The translations under genes were made by a program, and so were the position numbers. Shown in pieces: positions 33,361 to 43,314 of a stretch of DNA of 60,534 nucleotides. Under the pieces are notes generated by a model. That model had not been told where the DNA came from. It ran no database searches and saw only the letters and a list, made by a program, of their open reading frames with translations. The first letter of the stretch is position 1. Each line of letters opens with the position of its first letter. Source of the stretch: an uncultured Bacteroides sp. (lineage in GTDB: Bacteria > Bacteroidota > Bacteroidia > Bacteroidales > Bacteroidaceae); contig CAUDXH010000011.1 in assembly GCA_958453305.1 (NCBI GenBank), positions 1 through 60,534 on the forward strand, read 5' to 3'.

Positions 33361-35922
33361 TTATTGTTTTACAATTTCAAAGATTTCAATATCTCCTGTA
33401 AGTTCTATTTTTGCAGCATCTTTAGCCAGTTCCAGTTTGAGGAAAGACGAATGTACGTCTGTTTCACTTAAAACAGTGCCGTCAGCCTTTAACTGACGTA
33501 AGGTTACGTTTCCGTTTGAAGGCAGTTTTCCAAATAACCATGTATAACTGTGTGTGCCTTGGGGTACTTCAAAAGTCAAAGTTCCATGATTGTGATAAGA
33601 TGTGCTGAGGCGCTGGTCGAATGCAGACAGTGCCTGCTGTACCGAGTCAGCTTCAAGTTTGAAACCTAAGTTGTCCACACGTGCAGGGTTTACGTCAAAG
33701 CTACGGATAGCAGCCCAGTTGGTTCGTTTGGAATCAAGACGGCGCAGACGCACGTAACGGGCTTTTACCGGTTCGCCTTTCCATTCGATTACATATTGCT
33801 TTTGCATATCATCTATCAGCGGCTTCCATTGTTTTCCGTCTTCAGAACATTCCAGTATGGCATGGTCAAAGAAGTCTACATCATCCACAGAGTTACGTCC
33901 TTGCAGGATAGATACTTCGCGTACATCGCGCAGACATCCTAAATCTACTCCTAACCAGTCACCGGCTTTTTGTGCAGTACCCGAGGTGTAATAGCTCTGG
34001 TCGTTACCGTCAAGCATCAGTTTGACTTGAGTGGTTGCAGCCGTTTTGAATGAACCGATACCTTTGTAGTCCATGGGAGTTTCACCCGTAAGCTTTTGCA
34101 AGAACCCATAAGCCATATCATCCATCATATTTTCATAGAACGGTTGCAGTTTCATGGTTCCTGATTTATGCGCCTCATACGCTTTCCGTTCATCAGCTGT
34201 CATCAGATTCTGGATATATTTATTCCAGAATGCTGAATTGTTGGCATCTGAGCGGTAAATCCGTGCTATTTCAATGGCGTTTTTGCCGCGGGTTCCTAGC
34301 TTTTTGAATTCACTCAACCACGGGCGCAGTTCTTTCAATAAAGCCGGGTTGGTGCATCCTTTTTCTATTTCATCCGGTGCGTTTTCTACGCGGTCATATT
34401 CTTTCCAAAGCTTGTCTGCCAGTTCATCATTCCAGTTATTTAAGCGGAAAGTCTGCGTTTCCCATGATTCGTCACGGCGGTATCCTGTTTCTGTATCGCA
34501 GGAATGAATAGCAAACGTACGGTAAGCTTCGTGTGCTTGCGGCATCATTTCCACTAAGGCACGTTCCCAGTTATCAATTGGATTATAAGCTGCGATATTC
34601 CATGAGTAATCAGCCACACCATAAAGAGCAAGTTTAGAAGCTTCACCATGTTCCATCGGGTTGCTGACAATGCCACACAAGTCATTGTTCGACAACTGAG
34701 TACTTAATCCATAAACCGGTCCTTGCATCAGAATGTGGCGTGCATAATCGGTAACCGGGAAGTTCCACCAATAGTAAGCCGGACGTTTGATACGAGAGTT
34801 AACCCAGTCCATTGTTTCCTTCGTCAAGTCACTGCAAACCACATCGCCGGTCCAGAATACTTCGATTGCCGGATTCAGTGTTTCCCCATAGATGGCAAGA
34901 CTGCCTTGAGGAGTTGGGTTGGCCCATAATTTAGAGTAGTCGGTCGGACATACGGTCAAAGAAGAAATATCCCCCTTAGCTTCTACGAAGTCTTTAGTTA
35001 ATCGGTTAAGCAATTCGGTTTGCTTGATAGGGTTGGTTCCTTCTCCAGAAATGTCATCGAAGAAAACAGCAAATGAGCGTACACCCAAATCGTACATCCA
35101 AGTGCATTTATTCAATAAGTTCTGATAATCTTCTTCGTTCCATTTGATATCTTGTCCCGGATGGATAGCCCAGACAAAATCTACCCGGTTACGGTTGCAG
35201 GCTGCGATGAGTTCCTTGATGTTTTGAGCTTCTTTTTCCGGATAAGGCAGACGCCAGTTCGGACAGCTGTGGTAAGGGTCATCTTTCGGTCCGTACAAGT
35301 AAGCATTCATTTTATACTTTCCGTAAATGTCAATCAATGACATACGTACTTCATGTGACCAGGGAGTTCCATAGAATCCTTCTACTACACCTCGGTACGG
35401 AAGGTCAGGATAGTCAGAGATTGTCAAGCAAGGCAAAGTTCCCTTGGAAGCAACCGGGCTCTCCATAATTTGCCGGAGCGTTTGGATACCATAAAAAGCT
35501 CCTCGTTCATCATACCCTATAATGGTAATTCCTTTAGATGAAATTTGTAAAGCGTATGCTCCAGAGACTTCTTTAACATTAGCTTTAAGTGCTTGCTTCT
35601 TTCCGAAATCGATGGTTAGTTTTACCCCTTTCTTCTGTAAGGATAAGAAGTTTAGGTCGGAGGTAAAACAGCCTTGTTTGTCTTTTAAAGCAAATCCCGA
35701 AGTAATATCTAGGGGATTTTCACTTGAAGCCAGTGAAAGAGCATGTGGGGTAGGATTGATGATTAACCCTTTGTGGTCAATCTTTTTTCCGGGTACTGTC
35801 CATACGTTTTGTACTTCTGAGCGTTGACTGCTCAAGTCAAAGTCTGTTTCCTGTGAAAAGAGTGAAACAGGGCTGCATAGGCAAGCTGCCAGTAAAGCGA
35901 ATGTTTTTGTTTTAGTCATCAT
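33361..35922 (-). CDS. GH84 beta-N-acetylglucosaminidase (O-GlcNAcase type)
   Basis: From the Met at 35922 the protein has 853 residues. Met at 35958 lies inside the promoter, so I reject the longer start; 35919 is equally possible. After a signal peptide comes a GH20-like N-terminal domain, then the GH84 catalytic barrel: YRGVVEGFYGTPWSHE, KMNAYLYGPKDDPYH and the catalytic Asp pair at about 289-290 in AVFFDDISGEG. A helical region and a C-terminal F5/8-type (discoidin) domain follow (~residues 620-760, GDWLGVDLGCLRDVREV). Related Bacteroides enzymes hydrolyse beta-linked GlcNAc by substrate-assisted catalysis. Likely periplasmic or surface; mucin or host glycoprotein is a reasonable substrate. 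Confidence 0.92.
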   Translation of the reverse strand: MMTKTKTFALLAACLCSPVSLFSQETDFDLSSQRSEVQNVWTVPGKKIDHKGLIINPTPHALSLASSENPLDITSGFALKDKQGCFTSDLNFLSLQKKGVKLTIDFGKKQALKANVKEVSGAYALQISSKGITIIGYDERGAFYGIQTLRQIMESPVASKGTLPCLTISDYPDLPYRGVVEGFYGTPWSHEVRMSLIDIYGKYKMNAYLYGPKDDPYHSCPNWRLPYPEKEAQNIKELIAACNRNRVDFVWAIHPGQDIKWNEEDYQNLLNKCTWMYDLGVRSFAVFFDDISGEGTNPIKQTELLNRLTKDFVEAKGDISSLTVCPTDYSKLWANPTPQGSLAIYGETLNPAIEVFWTGDVVCSDLTKETMDWVNSRIKRPAYYWWNFPVTDYARHILMQGPVYGLSTQLSNNDLCGIVSNPMEHGEASKLALYGVADYSWNIAAYNPIDNWERALVEMMPQAHEAYRTFAIHSCDTETGYRRDESWETQTFRLNNWNDELADKLWKEYDRVENAPDEIEKGCTNPALLKELRPWLSEFKKLGTRGKNAIEIARIYRSDANNSAFWNKYIQNLMTADERKAYEAHKSGTMKLQPFYENMMDDMAYGFLQKLTGETPMDYKGIGSFKTAATTQVKLMLDGNDQSYYTSGTAQKAGDWLGVDLGCLRDVREVSILQGRNSVDDVDFFDHAILECSEDGKQWKPLIDDMQKQYVIEWKGEPVKARYVRLRRLDSKRTNWAAIRSFDVNPARVDNLGFKLEADSVQQALSAFDQRLSTSYHNHGTLTFEVPQGTHSYTWLFGKLPSNGNVTLRQLKADGTVLSETDVHSSFLKLELAKDAAKIELTGDIEIFEIVKQ

Positions 35923-35955
35923 TTTAGGGTAAGTAAAGTTTTGTATATCATTTCG

Positions 35956-35963
35956 CAAATATA
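35956..35963 (-). promoter_or_regulatory. Promoter of the GH84 gene
   Basis: TATATTTG on the minus strand, 34 bases upstream of the ATG at 35922. Confidence 0.6.
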
Positions 35964-35969
35964 ATGAAA

Positions 35970-36158
35970 TAATTTAATTATTTGCGGGGTGTCAAATTAA
36001 ACTTATATATTATTTTTAGGAAAAGGATGTGTTTTTTATTCTTTTTATAGAATGGTTTGTAAGAGGACCAAATAAAATTGAGCCTTCGTTGGCTTTGCTT
36101 CATTGTATGGCAAAGCGGGTCTTTCTATGCTTTATGAAAGATGTTTCTGAATGACGTA
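35970..36158. other. Intergenic stretch without recognised gene
   Basis: Apart from the promoter below and the terminator above it, this stretch shows no gene or repeat I can support. Confidence 0.4.
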
Positions 36159-36213
36159 CAAAACGCAATCAACCCTGCCGGTCATTTTTTATGGCAGAGG
36201 TGATTGCGTTTTG
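36159..36213 (-). terminator. Terminator of the GSCFA-murF/alr operon
   Basis: CAAAACGCAATCA and TGATTGCGTTTTG form a 13-bp stem, extended by CTGCC/GGCAG inside, around a T-rich loop. Confidence 0.75.
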
Positions 36214-36291
36214 TTGCCGGAAGTAGTCGGAAGATTCCGACTAGACTCTTATTTTATATCTATTTCTTTTTTGTCTGGAAGACAAGTCTGC

Positions 36292-38757
36292 TTATGCGGA
36301 GTAATAGATACGTTTGACGCGGTTTGAAACACTGGTCAGAATTTCATAAGGAATCGTATCAAGAATATCCGATAAAACCGTAACGGGAAGGTTATCGCCG
36401 AAGATGATAGCCTTATCTCCTTCCTGACACTCAATGTCGGTTACATCAATCATGCATACATCCATGCAGATATTTCCCACATAGGGGGCTTTTTCCCCGT
36501 TAACCATACAGTATCCGTTTCCGTTTCCTAAATGACGGTTCAATCCGTCTGCATATCCGATAGGGATAGCTGCAATGCGTGAGTCGCGGTTCAAAACACC
36601 TTTACGGCTGTAGCCGACTGTTTCTTCTTTGGCAACGTTATGAATTTGGAGAATCGTGGTTTTTAAGGTTGTTACATTATGAAGCATCTGATTGGTAAAA
36701 GGATCAATTCCGTATAATCCTATTCCTAAGCGAACCATGTCAAACTGCGCTCCCGGGTAGCGCTCAATACCGGCTGTATTACAAATATGGCGTAAGATTT
36801 TATGTGTAAAGCCGGACTGAAGTTCAGCTGCTGCTTTTTCAAACGTTTCAATCTGGTTACGGGTAAAGGAATCAAAGCGTTCAGCATCGCTTCCCACCAA
36901 GTGAGAAAATACAGAACGGGGGATAACTGCACTTTGTCGGTGTAACCGTTCAATAAGCTGAGGAATTTCAGTAGGCTCAAACCCCAGCCGGTTCATGCCG
37001 GTATTAATTTTAATGTGGATAGGAAAGTTGGTAACTCCCTCACGTTCGGCAGCTTTGATCAGCTCTTCCAGTAGGTGCATACTATACACCTCAGGTTCCA
37101 GCTTATATTCAAACATGGTCCGGAATGCCGTAATTTCAGGGTTCATGATGATGATAGAACTCTGTATGCCGGCTTTGCGTAAGTCGGCTCCTTCATCAGC
37201 TACGGCGACAGCCAGATAGTCTATCCGGTGGTCCTCCAATGTTTTGGCTATTTCAAAAGAGCCGGCTCCATAGGCAGAAGCTTTTACCATACATACCATC
37301 TTTGTTTCCGGTTTCAGCTTGTTACGGTAGTAATTCAGGTTATCAACCAAGGCATTTAAGTTGATTTCAAGAATGGTTTCATGTACTTTAAGTTCTAAGA
37401 GATCAGTGATTTTATCAAACTGGAAGGCACGGGCTCCCTTAATCAAGACGACTTCGTTTCGTAACTTACTTAAGATGTCTGATTCTATCAATTCTGACGT
37501 TGAACGGAAGAATATCTTTTCGATATTAAAGCGCGAAGAAGCTTCTGATATTTCTTTTCCTACACCGATGATGCGGTCTACTCCCCGGCTGTGAACTAAA
37601 TCGGCCACCTGCCGGTACAGCAACTTGCTGGTTTGTCCGCTTTCCAGAATGTCAGAAAGAATCAGCGTGCGCTTGCAGTGCTTGTCTTCTGTGCGTCGTG
37701 CCATGAAGTCAAGCGCAATGTCCAATGACGCAAAGTCGGAGTTATAACTATCGTTGATAAGTACACAGCCATTCTTCCCTTCTTTTACCTCCAGACGCAT
37801 GGCAATTGGTTCAAGATGCGCCATTCGTTCGGCTATTGTTTCGGGAGGAATCATGAGGTACAATGCCGCAGCTAGGCAATGCAGTGAGTTCTCAATGGAT
37901 GCATCGTCAATAAAAGGAATGCGGTATTCCTTGAAAAAGCCTAAATAGCGATATTTAATGATTGTTTCCGCTTCATCTTTTATGATTTTTTCGATGAAGA
38001 GCGGGCGTTCGGTATCTTTCATTGACCAGGCAATTTCGCGGGCTGTGACAAGCGATTTACTGACACAGTTGCTGATTAGCTCATTGTCACCGTTGTAAAT
38101 CAGTACATCACAGTCTTTAAACAGCTGAAGTTTTTCCATGCATTTATCTTGCAGGGAAGAAAAGTTTTCCTGATGCGCTCCTCCGATATTGGTTAGAATA
38201 CCGATGGTGGGTCGGATGATGGGGGCCAAGGCTTCCATTTCTTCCATTTCCGAGATGCCGGCCTCAAAAATACCCAGTTGGGTATGCTCGTTCATTAGCC
38301 ATACAGAAAGCGGTACGCCGATTTGTGAATTATAGCTCCGTGGTGAGCGGGTAATGGTATAGTTTGCGCTTAACAGCTGGTACAGCCATTCTTTTACGAT
38401 GGTTTTTCCGTTGCTTCCGGTAATACCTACCACCGGGACTTGAAACTGCTCTCTATGGCGGGCTGCTAATTTCTGCAAAGATTTGAGAGGCGATGCAGTT
38501 TGCAGGAAATTGGTTTCGTTATACAAGCTAAGGTCTTCGGGCAGTTCACTGACCACGAAGTTTCTTACCCCGCGTGTATAGAGGTCGTTTATATATTTAT
38601 GTCCGTCGTTTCGCTTTGTCTTTAAAGCAAAAAACAGTGTTTCTTCCGGGAAACACAAAGAACGGCTGTCGGTTAGTATCCAGTCAATATGAGCTGGAGT
38701 GTTTCCGGTGCGTTGCGCTCCGAGGACTGAGGTTATTTCTTCAATAGTGTTTGACAT
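36292..38757 (-). CDS. Bifunctional MurF ligase / alanine racemase
   Basis: An 821-residue fusion, an arrangement known in Bacteroidota. Residues ~1-455 are MurF (UDP-MurNAc-tripeptide + D-Ala-D-Ala ligase), with the ATP loop GSNGKT at 114-119 and NDSYNS near 335. Residues ~460-821 are a PLP-dependent alanine racemase with the cofactor Lys492 in MVKASAYGAG and IGYADGLNR near the C-terminus. One polypeptide thus makes D-Ala and incorporates the D-Ala-D-Ala dipeptide into peptidoglycan precursors; the Ddl step is elsewhere. Its start overlaps the end of the GSCFA gene by 25 bases. Confidence 0.95.
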   Translation of the reverse strand: MSNTIEEITSVLGAQRTGNTPAHIDWILTDSRSLCFPEETLFFALKTKRNDGHKYINDLYTRGVRNFVVSELPEDLSLYNETNFLQTASPLKSLQKLAARHREQFQVPVVGITGSNGKTIVKEWLYQLLSANYTITRSPRSYNSQIGVPLSVWLMNEHTQLGIFEAGISEMEEMEALAPIIRPTIGILTNIGGAHQENFSSLQDKCMEKLQLFKDCDVLIYNGDNELISNCVSKSLVTAREIAWSMKDTERPLFIEKIIKDEAETIIKYRYLGFFKEYRIPFIDDASIENSLHCLAAALYLMIPPETIAERMAHLEPIAMRLEVKEGKNGCVLINDSYNSDFASLDIALDFMARRTEDKHCKRTLILSDILESGQTSKLLYRQVADLVHSRGVDRIIGVGKEISEASSRFNIEKIFFRSTSELIESDILSKLRNEVVLIKGARAFQFDKITDLLELKVHETILEINLNALVDNLNYYRNKLKPETKMVCMVKASAYGAGSFEIAKTLEDHRIDYLAVAVADEGADLRKAGIQSSIIIMNPEITAFRTMFEYKLEPEVYSMHLLEELIKAAEREGVTNFPIHIKINTGMNRLGFEPTEIPQLIERLHRQSAVIPRSVFSHLVGSDAERFDSFTRNQIETFEKAAAELQSGFTHKILRHICNTAGIERYPGAQFDMVRLGIGLYGIDPFTNQMLHNVTTLKTTILQIHNVAKEETVGYSRKGVLNRDSRIAAIPIGYADGLNRHLGNGNGYCMVNGEKAPYVGNICMDVCMIDVTDIECQEGDKAIIFGDNLPVTVLSDILDTIPYEILTSVSNRVKRIYYSA

Positions 38758-39719
38758 AATGCTTCTTCATTTTGTGCGTCTAAGTACGGGAATTTTTCTT
38801 TTAATCTTTCTATCTTTAACAGAATTTGACTTAAAAAGCTTCGGTAGCCATCTGATTGGGGATTGAAAGGACGGTGTGCAAGTGCCTTTTTCACTTCATC
38901 CCATTGCTTCATAAACTGTAATGTTTTTGAGTCAAAAAAGGAATCTTTAAAGCATTGCCAAATATAGTTTATGGCCAGACCGCTGGGGTGGAGCATATCG
39001 TCAGCATAAAAACGATAATCTCTCAGTTCATCCATCATGATTTCATAGGATGGAAAGTAAAAGCAAAACGGAAGAGCCTGACATAGCTTTTCAGCGGCAA
39101 GTAATAAAGTGGCTTTATTCAGCTGATTTCCGTGCATACCGTCTTTAGCGTGGCGGATAGGACTTACCGTGAATAAAACGTGTAGCCGAGGATTTTGATT
39201 ATGTAGTTTGGTAAGCAGAAGGGTGTACGCTGAAACAATTTCATTGACCTCCATCAGCCTGCGCGTAAACAGTTTTTCGGGAAGTTTGTGGCAGTTTCCT
39301 ACTATCTCTCCGGTTTCCCTCCATTCGTAGACACGTGCCGTTCCCCATGTGAAGATAAGCCAATTTGCTTGCATGAGACTTTCATATCCTTTGTCAATCC
39401 GGTAATTGATGGCTGAAAGGCACTCTTCTTTTTCAGGCGATGAAAACGCGCTGTGATGCATCAGGCTGTGCCAGCTATTCTTGTTCCATAATAAGTCAGC
39501 TTCGCTGTACAGGCGTTTTTCCTGTAAGGTTTGAACAGCTTGGGCTATAGAAGCCGGATTATATAAGATTCCAAAAGGGTTAAGGTCGCAGGCGAATTTA
39601 TATTCGTTTAATAGCTTTCCGATGTTTTCAGCGAAGCATGAACCCCACAGCATCAAACGGTCAGAATGATGTATCTTTTCGTTTCCTACAGGCAGTTCTA
39701 CTTTGGTTCTGAATTCCAT
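38733..39719 (-). CDS. GSCFA domain protein
   Basis: From Met at 39719 the protein has 328 residues; the upstream Met at 39749 lies above the promoter and is rejected. The name-giving motif is LMLWGSCFAENIGKLL near the N-terminus; VLFTVSPIRHAKDGMHGNQ and DDMLHPSGLAINYIWQ provide the SGNH-like Asp-x-x-His. GSCFA proteins are probably esterases or transferases of the SGNH hydrolase fold. Its tight coupling to murF-alr is suggestive of a role in the cell envelope, but that is inference. Confidence 0.9.
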   Translation of the reverse strand: MEFRTKVELPVGNEKIHHSDRLMLWGSCFAENIGKLLNEYKFACDLNPFGILYNPASIAQAVQTLQEKRLYSEADLLWNKNSWHSLMHHSAFSSPEKEECLSAINYRIDKGYESLMQANWLIFTWGTARVYEWRETGEIVGNCHKLPEKLFTRRLMEVNEIVSAYTLLLTKLHNQNPRLHVLFTVSPIRHAKDGMHGNQLNKATLLLAAEKLCQALPFCFYFPSYEIMMDELRDYRFYADDMLHPSGLAINYIWQCFKDSFFDSKTLQFMKQWDEVKKALAHRPFNPQSDGYRSFLSQILLKIERLKEKFPYLDAQNEEALCQTLLKK

Positions 39720-39736
39720 GATTCTATTTTTTCCTG

Positions 39737-39744
39737 CAAAAGTA
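39737..39744 (-). promoter_or_regulatory. Promoter of GSCFA-murF/alr
   Basis: TACTTTTG on the minus strand, 18 bases upstream of the ATG at 39719; it decides the start. Confidence 0.6.
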
Positions 39745-39766
39745 AGCACAATATATATATTTATGC

Positions 39767-39774
39767 TAATTTTG
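39767..39774 (+). promoter_or_regulatory. Promoter of dxs
   Basis: TAATTTTG, 26 bases upstream of the dxs ATG; back to back with the GSCFA promoter. Confidence 0.6.
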
Positions 39775-39799
39775 TACGATTAAAGTTAACGAAACAAGG

Positions 39800-41707
39800 A
39801 TGGAAGAACAAGTTTCATACGAATTGTTGAATAAAATAGATAGTCCCGATGACTTGCGTAAGCTTTCGGCAGAGGCTTTGCCGGAGGTATGCAATGAGTT
39901 GAGGGAGAAAATTATAGATGAACTTTCGCGTAATCCCGGACATTTTGGCTCCAGTCTGGGTGTCGTGGAGCTGACCGTGGCTCTTCATTATATTTTCCAT
40001 ACGCCTTATGACCGGATTGTATGGGATGTGGGACATCAGGCTTATGGGCATAAAATATTGACCGGACGGCGTGATCTTTTTTATACGAACCGAAAGTTTG
40101 GTGGAATAGCTCCCTTCCCATCACCGGCTGAAAGTGAGTATGACACCTTTACATGCGGTCATGCTTCGAATTCCATCTCTGCCGCACTGGGGATGGCTGT
40201 TGCTGCTGCTCAGAAGGGAGAACCGGAACGTCATGTTGTAGCTGTGATTGGTGACGGCTCCATGAGCGGGGGACTTGCCTTTGAAGGTTTAAACAACGCT
40301 TCTTCTACACCGAATAATTTGCTGATTATTTTAAATGACAATAATATGGCGATTGACCGAAGTGTGGGAGGAATGAAACAGTATCTGCTTAATTTACATA
40401 CTTCAGAGGGCTATAACAAATTCCGCAATGCGCTTTCGCGGAAACTCTACAGATGGGGTGTCCTGAACGATGAGCGGCGGAAAAGCCTGATACGGTTTAA
40501 CAATAGCCTGAAATCGATGCTGATGCAGCAGCAAAATGTATTTGAAGGAATGAATATCCGTTACTTCGGACCGGTAGACGGGCATGATGTGCTGGCGCTT
40601 ACCAAGGTATTAAAAGAAATAAAGGATATGAAAGGTCCGAAACTGCTGCATGTACATACCTGCAAGGGAAAAGGATATAAGCCAGCTGAAAAAGCTGCAA
40701 CCGTATGGCATGCCCCCGGAATCTTTGATAAGGAAACCGGAGAACGTATTATAGCCGATACCACGGGAATGCCTCCGTTGTTTCAGGATGTTTTTGGAAA
40801 GACCTTGCTTGAACTGGCAGAGAAGAACGATAAAATTGTAGGCGTAACTCCAGCCATGCCTTCAGGATGTTCCATGAATATCCTGATGCGGGCGATGCCT
40901 CACCGGGCCTTTGATGTAGGTATTGCTGAAGGGCATGCTGTAACTTTCTCCGGCGGAATGGCCAAAGATGGCTTATTGCCTTTCTGCAACATTTACTCTA
41001 CTTTCATGCAACGTGCTTATGATAACGTGATTCATGACGTAGCCATTCAGAACTTGAATGTAGTTCTTTGCCTTGACCGTGCCGGGCTGGTAGGCGAGGA
41101 CGGAGCCACGCATCATGGAATGTTTGATATGGCTTATTTGCGTCCGATACCGAATCTGACCATTGCCGCTCCATACGATGAGCATGAACTGCGCAGGCTG
41201 ATGTTTACAGCCCAGCTTCCGGATAAAGGACCGTTTGCCATCCGTTATCCGCGCGGACGGGGATACCTCACCGACTGGTGTTGTCCGCTTGAAGAAGTTG
41301 AAGTGGGGAAAGGACGTAAGCTGAAGGATGGTACAGATTTAGCCGTGATAACGATAGGCACTATAGGACATGAAGCGTCGGCGGCCATAGCCAGGGCTGA
41401 GGCTGAAAAAGGATGCTCGTTGGCTCATTATGACTTGCGCTTTTTAAAACCGTTGGATGAGGTTATGCTTCATGAGGTGGGAAAGCATTTTCAATATGTA
41501 TTAACTGTAGAAGATGGTATACTGATGGGAGGTATGGGAAGTGCTGTTCTTGAATTTATGGCTGAAAATGGATATAAGCCGAACGTAAAACGTCTGGGCA
41601 TAGCAGATGCTTTCGTACAACACGGTTCCGTTAAAGAACTGCGTGCGTTATGTGGTATCGATGAAAAAGCAATTTATCAAGCAATCACTCAGATACTTGG
41701 TCTTTGA
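39800..41707 (+). CDS. dxs: 1-deoxy-D-xylulose-5-phosphate synthase
   Basis: A 635-residue thiamine-diphosphate enzyme condensing pyruvate and glyceraldehyde-3-phosphate, the first step of the MEP isoprenoid pathway. Motifs: FGSSLGVVELTVALH, WDVGHQAYGHKILTGR, the ThDP site GDGSMSGGLAFEGLN...NDNNMAID, FDVGIAEGHAVTFSGGMA (catalytic Glu) and the C-terminal transketolase domain with PRG at ~480. Length is normal. trkA follows after about 100 bases. Confidence 0.96.
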   Translation: MEEQVSYELLNKIDSPDDLRKLSAEALPEVCNELREKIIDELSRNPGHFGSSLGVVELTVALHYIFHTPYDRIVWDVGHQAYGHKILTGRRDLFYTNRKFGGIAPFPSPAESEYDTFTCGHASNSISAALGMAVAAAQKGEPERHVVAVIGDGSMSGGLAFEGLNNASSTPNNLLIILNDNNMAIDRSVGGMKQYLLNLHTSEGYNKFRNALSRKLYRWGVLNDERRKSLIRFNNSLKSMLMQQQNVFEGMNIRYFGPVDGHDVLALTKVLKEIKDMKGPKLLHVHTCKGKGYKPAEKAATVWHAPGIFDKETGERIIADTTGMPPLFQDVFGKTLLELAEKNDKIVGVTPAMPSGCSMNILMRAMPHRAFDVGIAEGHAVTFSGGMAKDGLLPFCNIYSTFMQRAYDNVIHDVAIQNLNVVLCLDRAGLVGEDGATHHGMFDMAYLRPIPNLTIAAPYDEHELRRLMFTAQLPDKGPFAIRYPRGRGYLTDWCCPLEEVEVGKGRKLKDGTDLAVITIGTIGHEASAAIARAEAEKGCSLAHYDLRFLKPLDEVMLHEVGKHFQYVLTVEDGILMGGMGSAVLEFMAENGYKPNVKRLGIADAFVQHGSVKELRALCGIDEKAIYQAITQILGL

Positions 41708-41729
41708 GTTCTTGGGCTTCAAGTTTTTC

Positions 41730-41808
41730 TGAGGATGCGCCCGCAGGTGCATAACACCGAAGCTTGAGAAACATGAGCTTAAGAACTTACAAACTTATAA
41801 ACTCAAAA
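41730..41808 (+). repeat. Intergenic inverted-half element and A-rich leader before trkA
   Basis: GAGTTCTTGGGCTTCAAGTTT (from 41706) faces GAAGCTTGAGAAACATGAGC (from 41759) in partly complementary orientation. AAGAACTTACAAACTTATAAACTC then leads directly to the ATG at 41811. It resembles the elements at 11119-11283 and 12470-12592. Confidence 0.45.
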
Positions 41809-41810
41809 TC

Positions 41811-43148
41811 ATGAAAATTATTATAGCCGGAGCTGGGGCTGTGGGAACCCACCTTGCCAAATTGCTGTCAGGAGAAAAGCAAAATATTATCCTGATGGAT
41901 GAGGATGATGAAAAATTAAGCAGGATGGGAAACAACCTTGACTTGATGACCATTAACCTTTCCCCTACATCGATAAACGGATTGAGAGAAGCAGGTGTGG
42001 CAGGAGCTGACTTATTTATAGCGGTTACTCCAGATGAAAGCCGTAATATGACAGCCTGTATGCTTGCCACAAGTCTTGGAGCAAAAAAAACTGTAGCCCG
42101 TATTGATAATTATGAATACTTGCTTCCTAAGCATAAAGAATTTTTTGCGAAGTTAGGTGTCCACTCACTTATCTATCCGGAAATGCTTGCCGCACGTGAA
42201 ATCGTGGATGCGGTAAAAATGAGCTGGATACGCCAGTGGTGGGAATTTGCCGGAGGAGCATTAGTCTTGATTGGGGTGAAGATGCGTGAAAAGGCAGAGA
42301 TATTAAATGTTGCCCTTCACGAATTAGGCGGACGGAATATTCCTTTCCATATCGTAGCCATCAAGCGGGGCAGTTCAACCATTATTCCGCGAGGCGATGA
42401 CGTTATCAAGCTGAACGATGTGGTTTATTTTACTACCACCAAGAAGTATGTTCCATATATCCGTAAGATCTCCGGAAAGGAAAACGAGCCGGATGTGCAT
42501 AATGTAATCTTGATGGGAGGAAGCCGTATTGCTGTTCGTACCGCACAATATCTTCCGGAATACATGCATGCCAAGATTATAGAAAGTGACATAAACCGCT
42601 GTAACCGACTGACCGAACTGGTTGATGATGATGTCATGATTATCAACGGAGACGGGCGCGATATGGAGTTGCTTCGTGAAGAAGGTATCCGGAATACAGA
42701 GGCATTTGTGGCATTGACTGAAAGTTCGGAAACCAATATTCTTGCCTGTCTGGCTGCCAAGCGAATGGGAGTAACCAAAGTGGTGGCACAGGTGGAAAAC
42801 GTAGATTATATCAGTATGGCAGAAAGTCTGGATATAGGAACGGTGATTAACAAAAAATTCATTGCCGCCAGTCATATTTATCAGATGATGCTGGATGCAG
42901 ATGTTTCTAATGTGAAGTGTCTGACTTTTGCCAATGCCGATGTGGCTGAATTTACCGTAAAGGCAGACTCACGGATAACCAAGGCACCGGTGAAAGACAT
43001 TGGTTTGCCTAAAGGTGCCACCATCGGAGGATTGATTCGCAAAGGAGAGGGTATTCTGGTAACCGGAAATACCGTGATTCAGGAAGGCGACCATGTGGTG
43101 GTGTTCTGCTTGGGAATGATGATAAAAAAACTGGAGAAATATTTTTAG
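41811..43148 (+). CDS. trkA: Trk potassium uptake regulator TrkA
   Basis: A 445-residue peripheral membrane protein with two RCK (Rossmann plus C-terminal) halves: GAGAVGTHLAKLL at the N-terminus and LMGGSRIAVRTAQYL near residue 230 are the two nucleotide-binding loops, and each half ends in a TrkA_C-like region. TrkA binds NAD(H)/ATP and gates the TrkH/TrkG K+ channel. In several Bacteroides genomes I recall trkH directly after trkA; here a terminator and an unrelated barrel gene follow instead. Confidence 0.94.
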   Translation: MKIIIAGAGAVGTHLAKLLSGEKQNIILMDEDDEKLSRMGNNLDLMTINLSPTSINGLREAGVAGADLFIAVTPDESRNMTACMLATSLGAKKTVARIDNYEYLLPKHKEFFAKLGVHSLIYPEMLAAREIVDAVKMSWIRQWWEFAGGALVLIGVKMREKAEILNVALHELGGRNIPFHIVAIKRGSSTIIPRGDDVIKLNDVVYFTTTKKYVPYIRKISGKENEPDVHNVILMGGSRIAVRTAQYLPEYMHAKIIESDINRCNRLTELVDDDVMIINGDGRDMELLREEGIRNTEAFVALTESSETNILACLAAKRMGVTKVVAQVENVDYISMAESLDIGTVINKKFIAASHIYQMMLDADVSNVKCLTFANADVAEFTVKADSRITKAPVKDIGLPKGATIGGLIRKGEGILVTGNTVIQEGDHVVVFCLGMMIKKLEKYF

Positions 43149-43168
43149 AAAAAATAAGGGAAACGATA

Positions 43169-43212
43169 AAACAGCCTGTCACCTATGCTTTGAGCATTGT
43201 GTCAGGCTGTTT
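43169..43212 (+). terminator. Terminator of dxs-trkA
   Basis: AAACAGCCTGTCAC and GTGTCAGGCTGTTT form the outer stem around an internal ATGCTTTGAGCAT fold. Confidence 0.8.
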
Positions 43213-43263
43213 GCTTTCAAAGTGGTATAAACTGTGGATATATTGGTACGGAAAAAACAAATA

Positions 43264-43294
43264 TTTGAAAACTAAGCAGAATATACTACTTTTG
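43264..43294 (+). promoter_or_regulatory. Promoter of the small outer-membrane barrel gene
   Basis: TTTG at 43264-43267 and TACTTTTG at 43287-43294 with 19 bases between is an almost ideal Bacteroidota promoter. Confidence 0.75.
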
Positions 43295-43314
43295 TGATAA
43301 ACTAAAAATTGCAA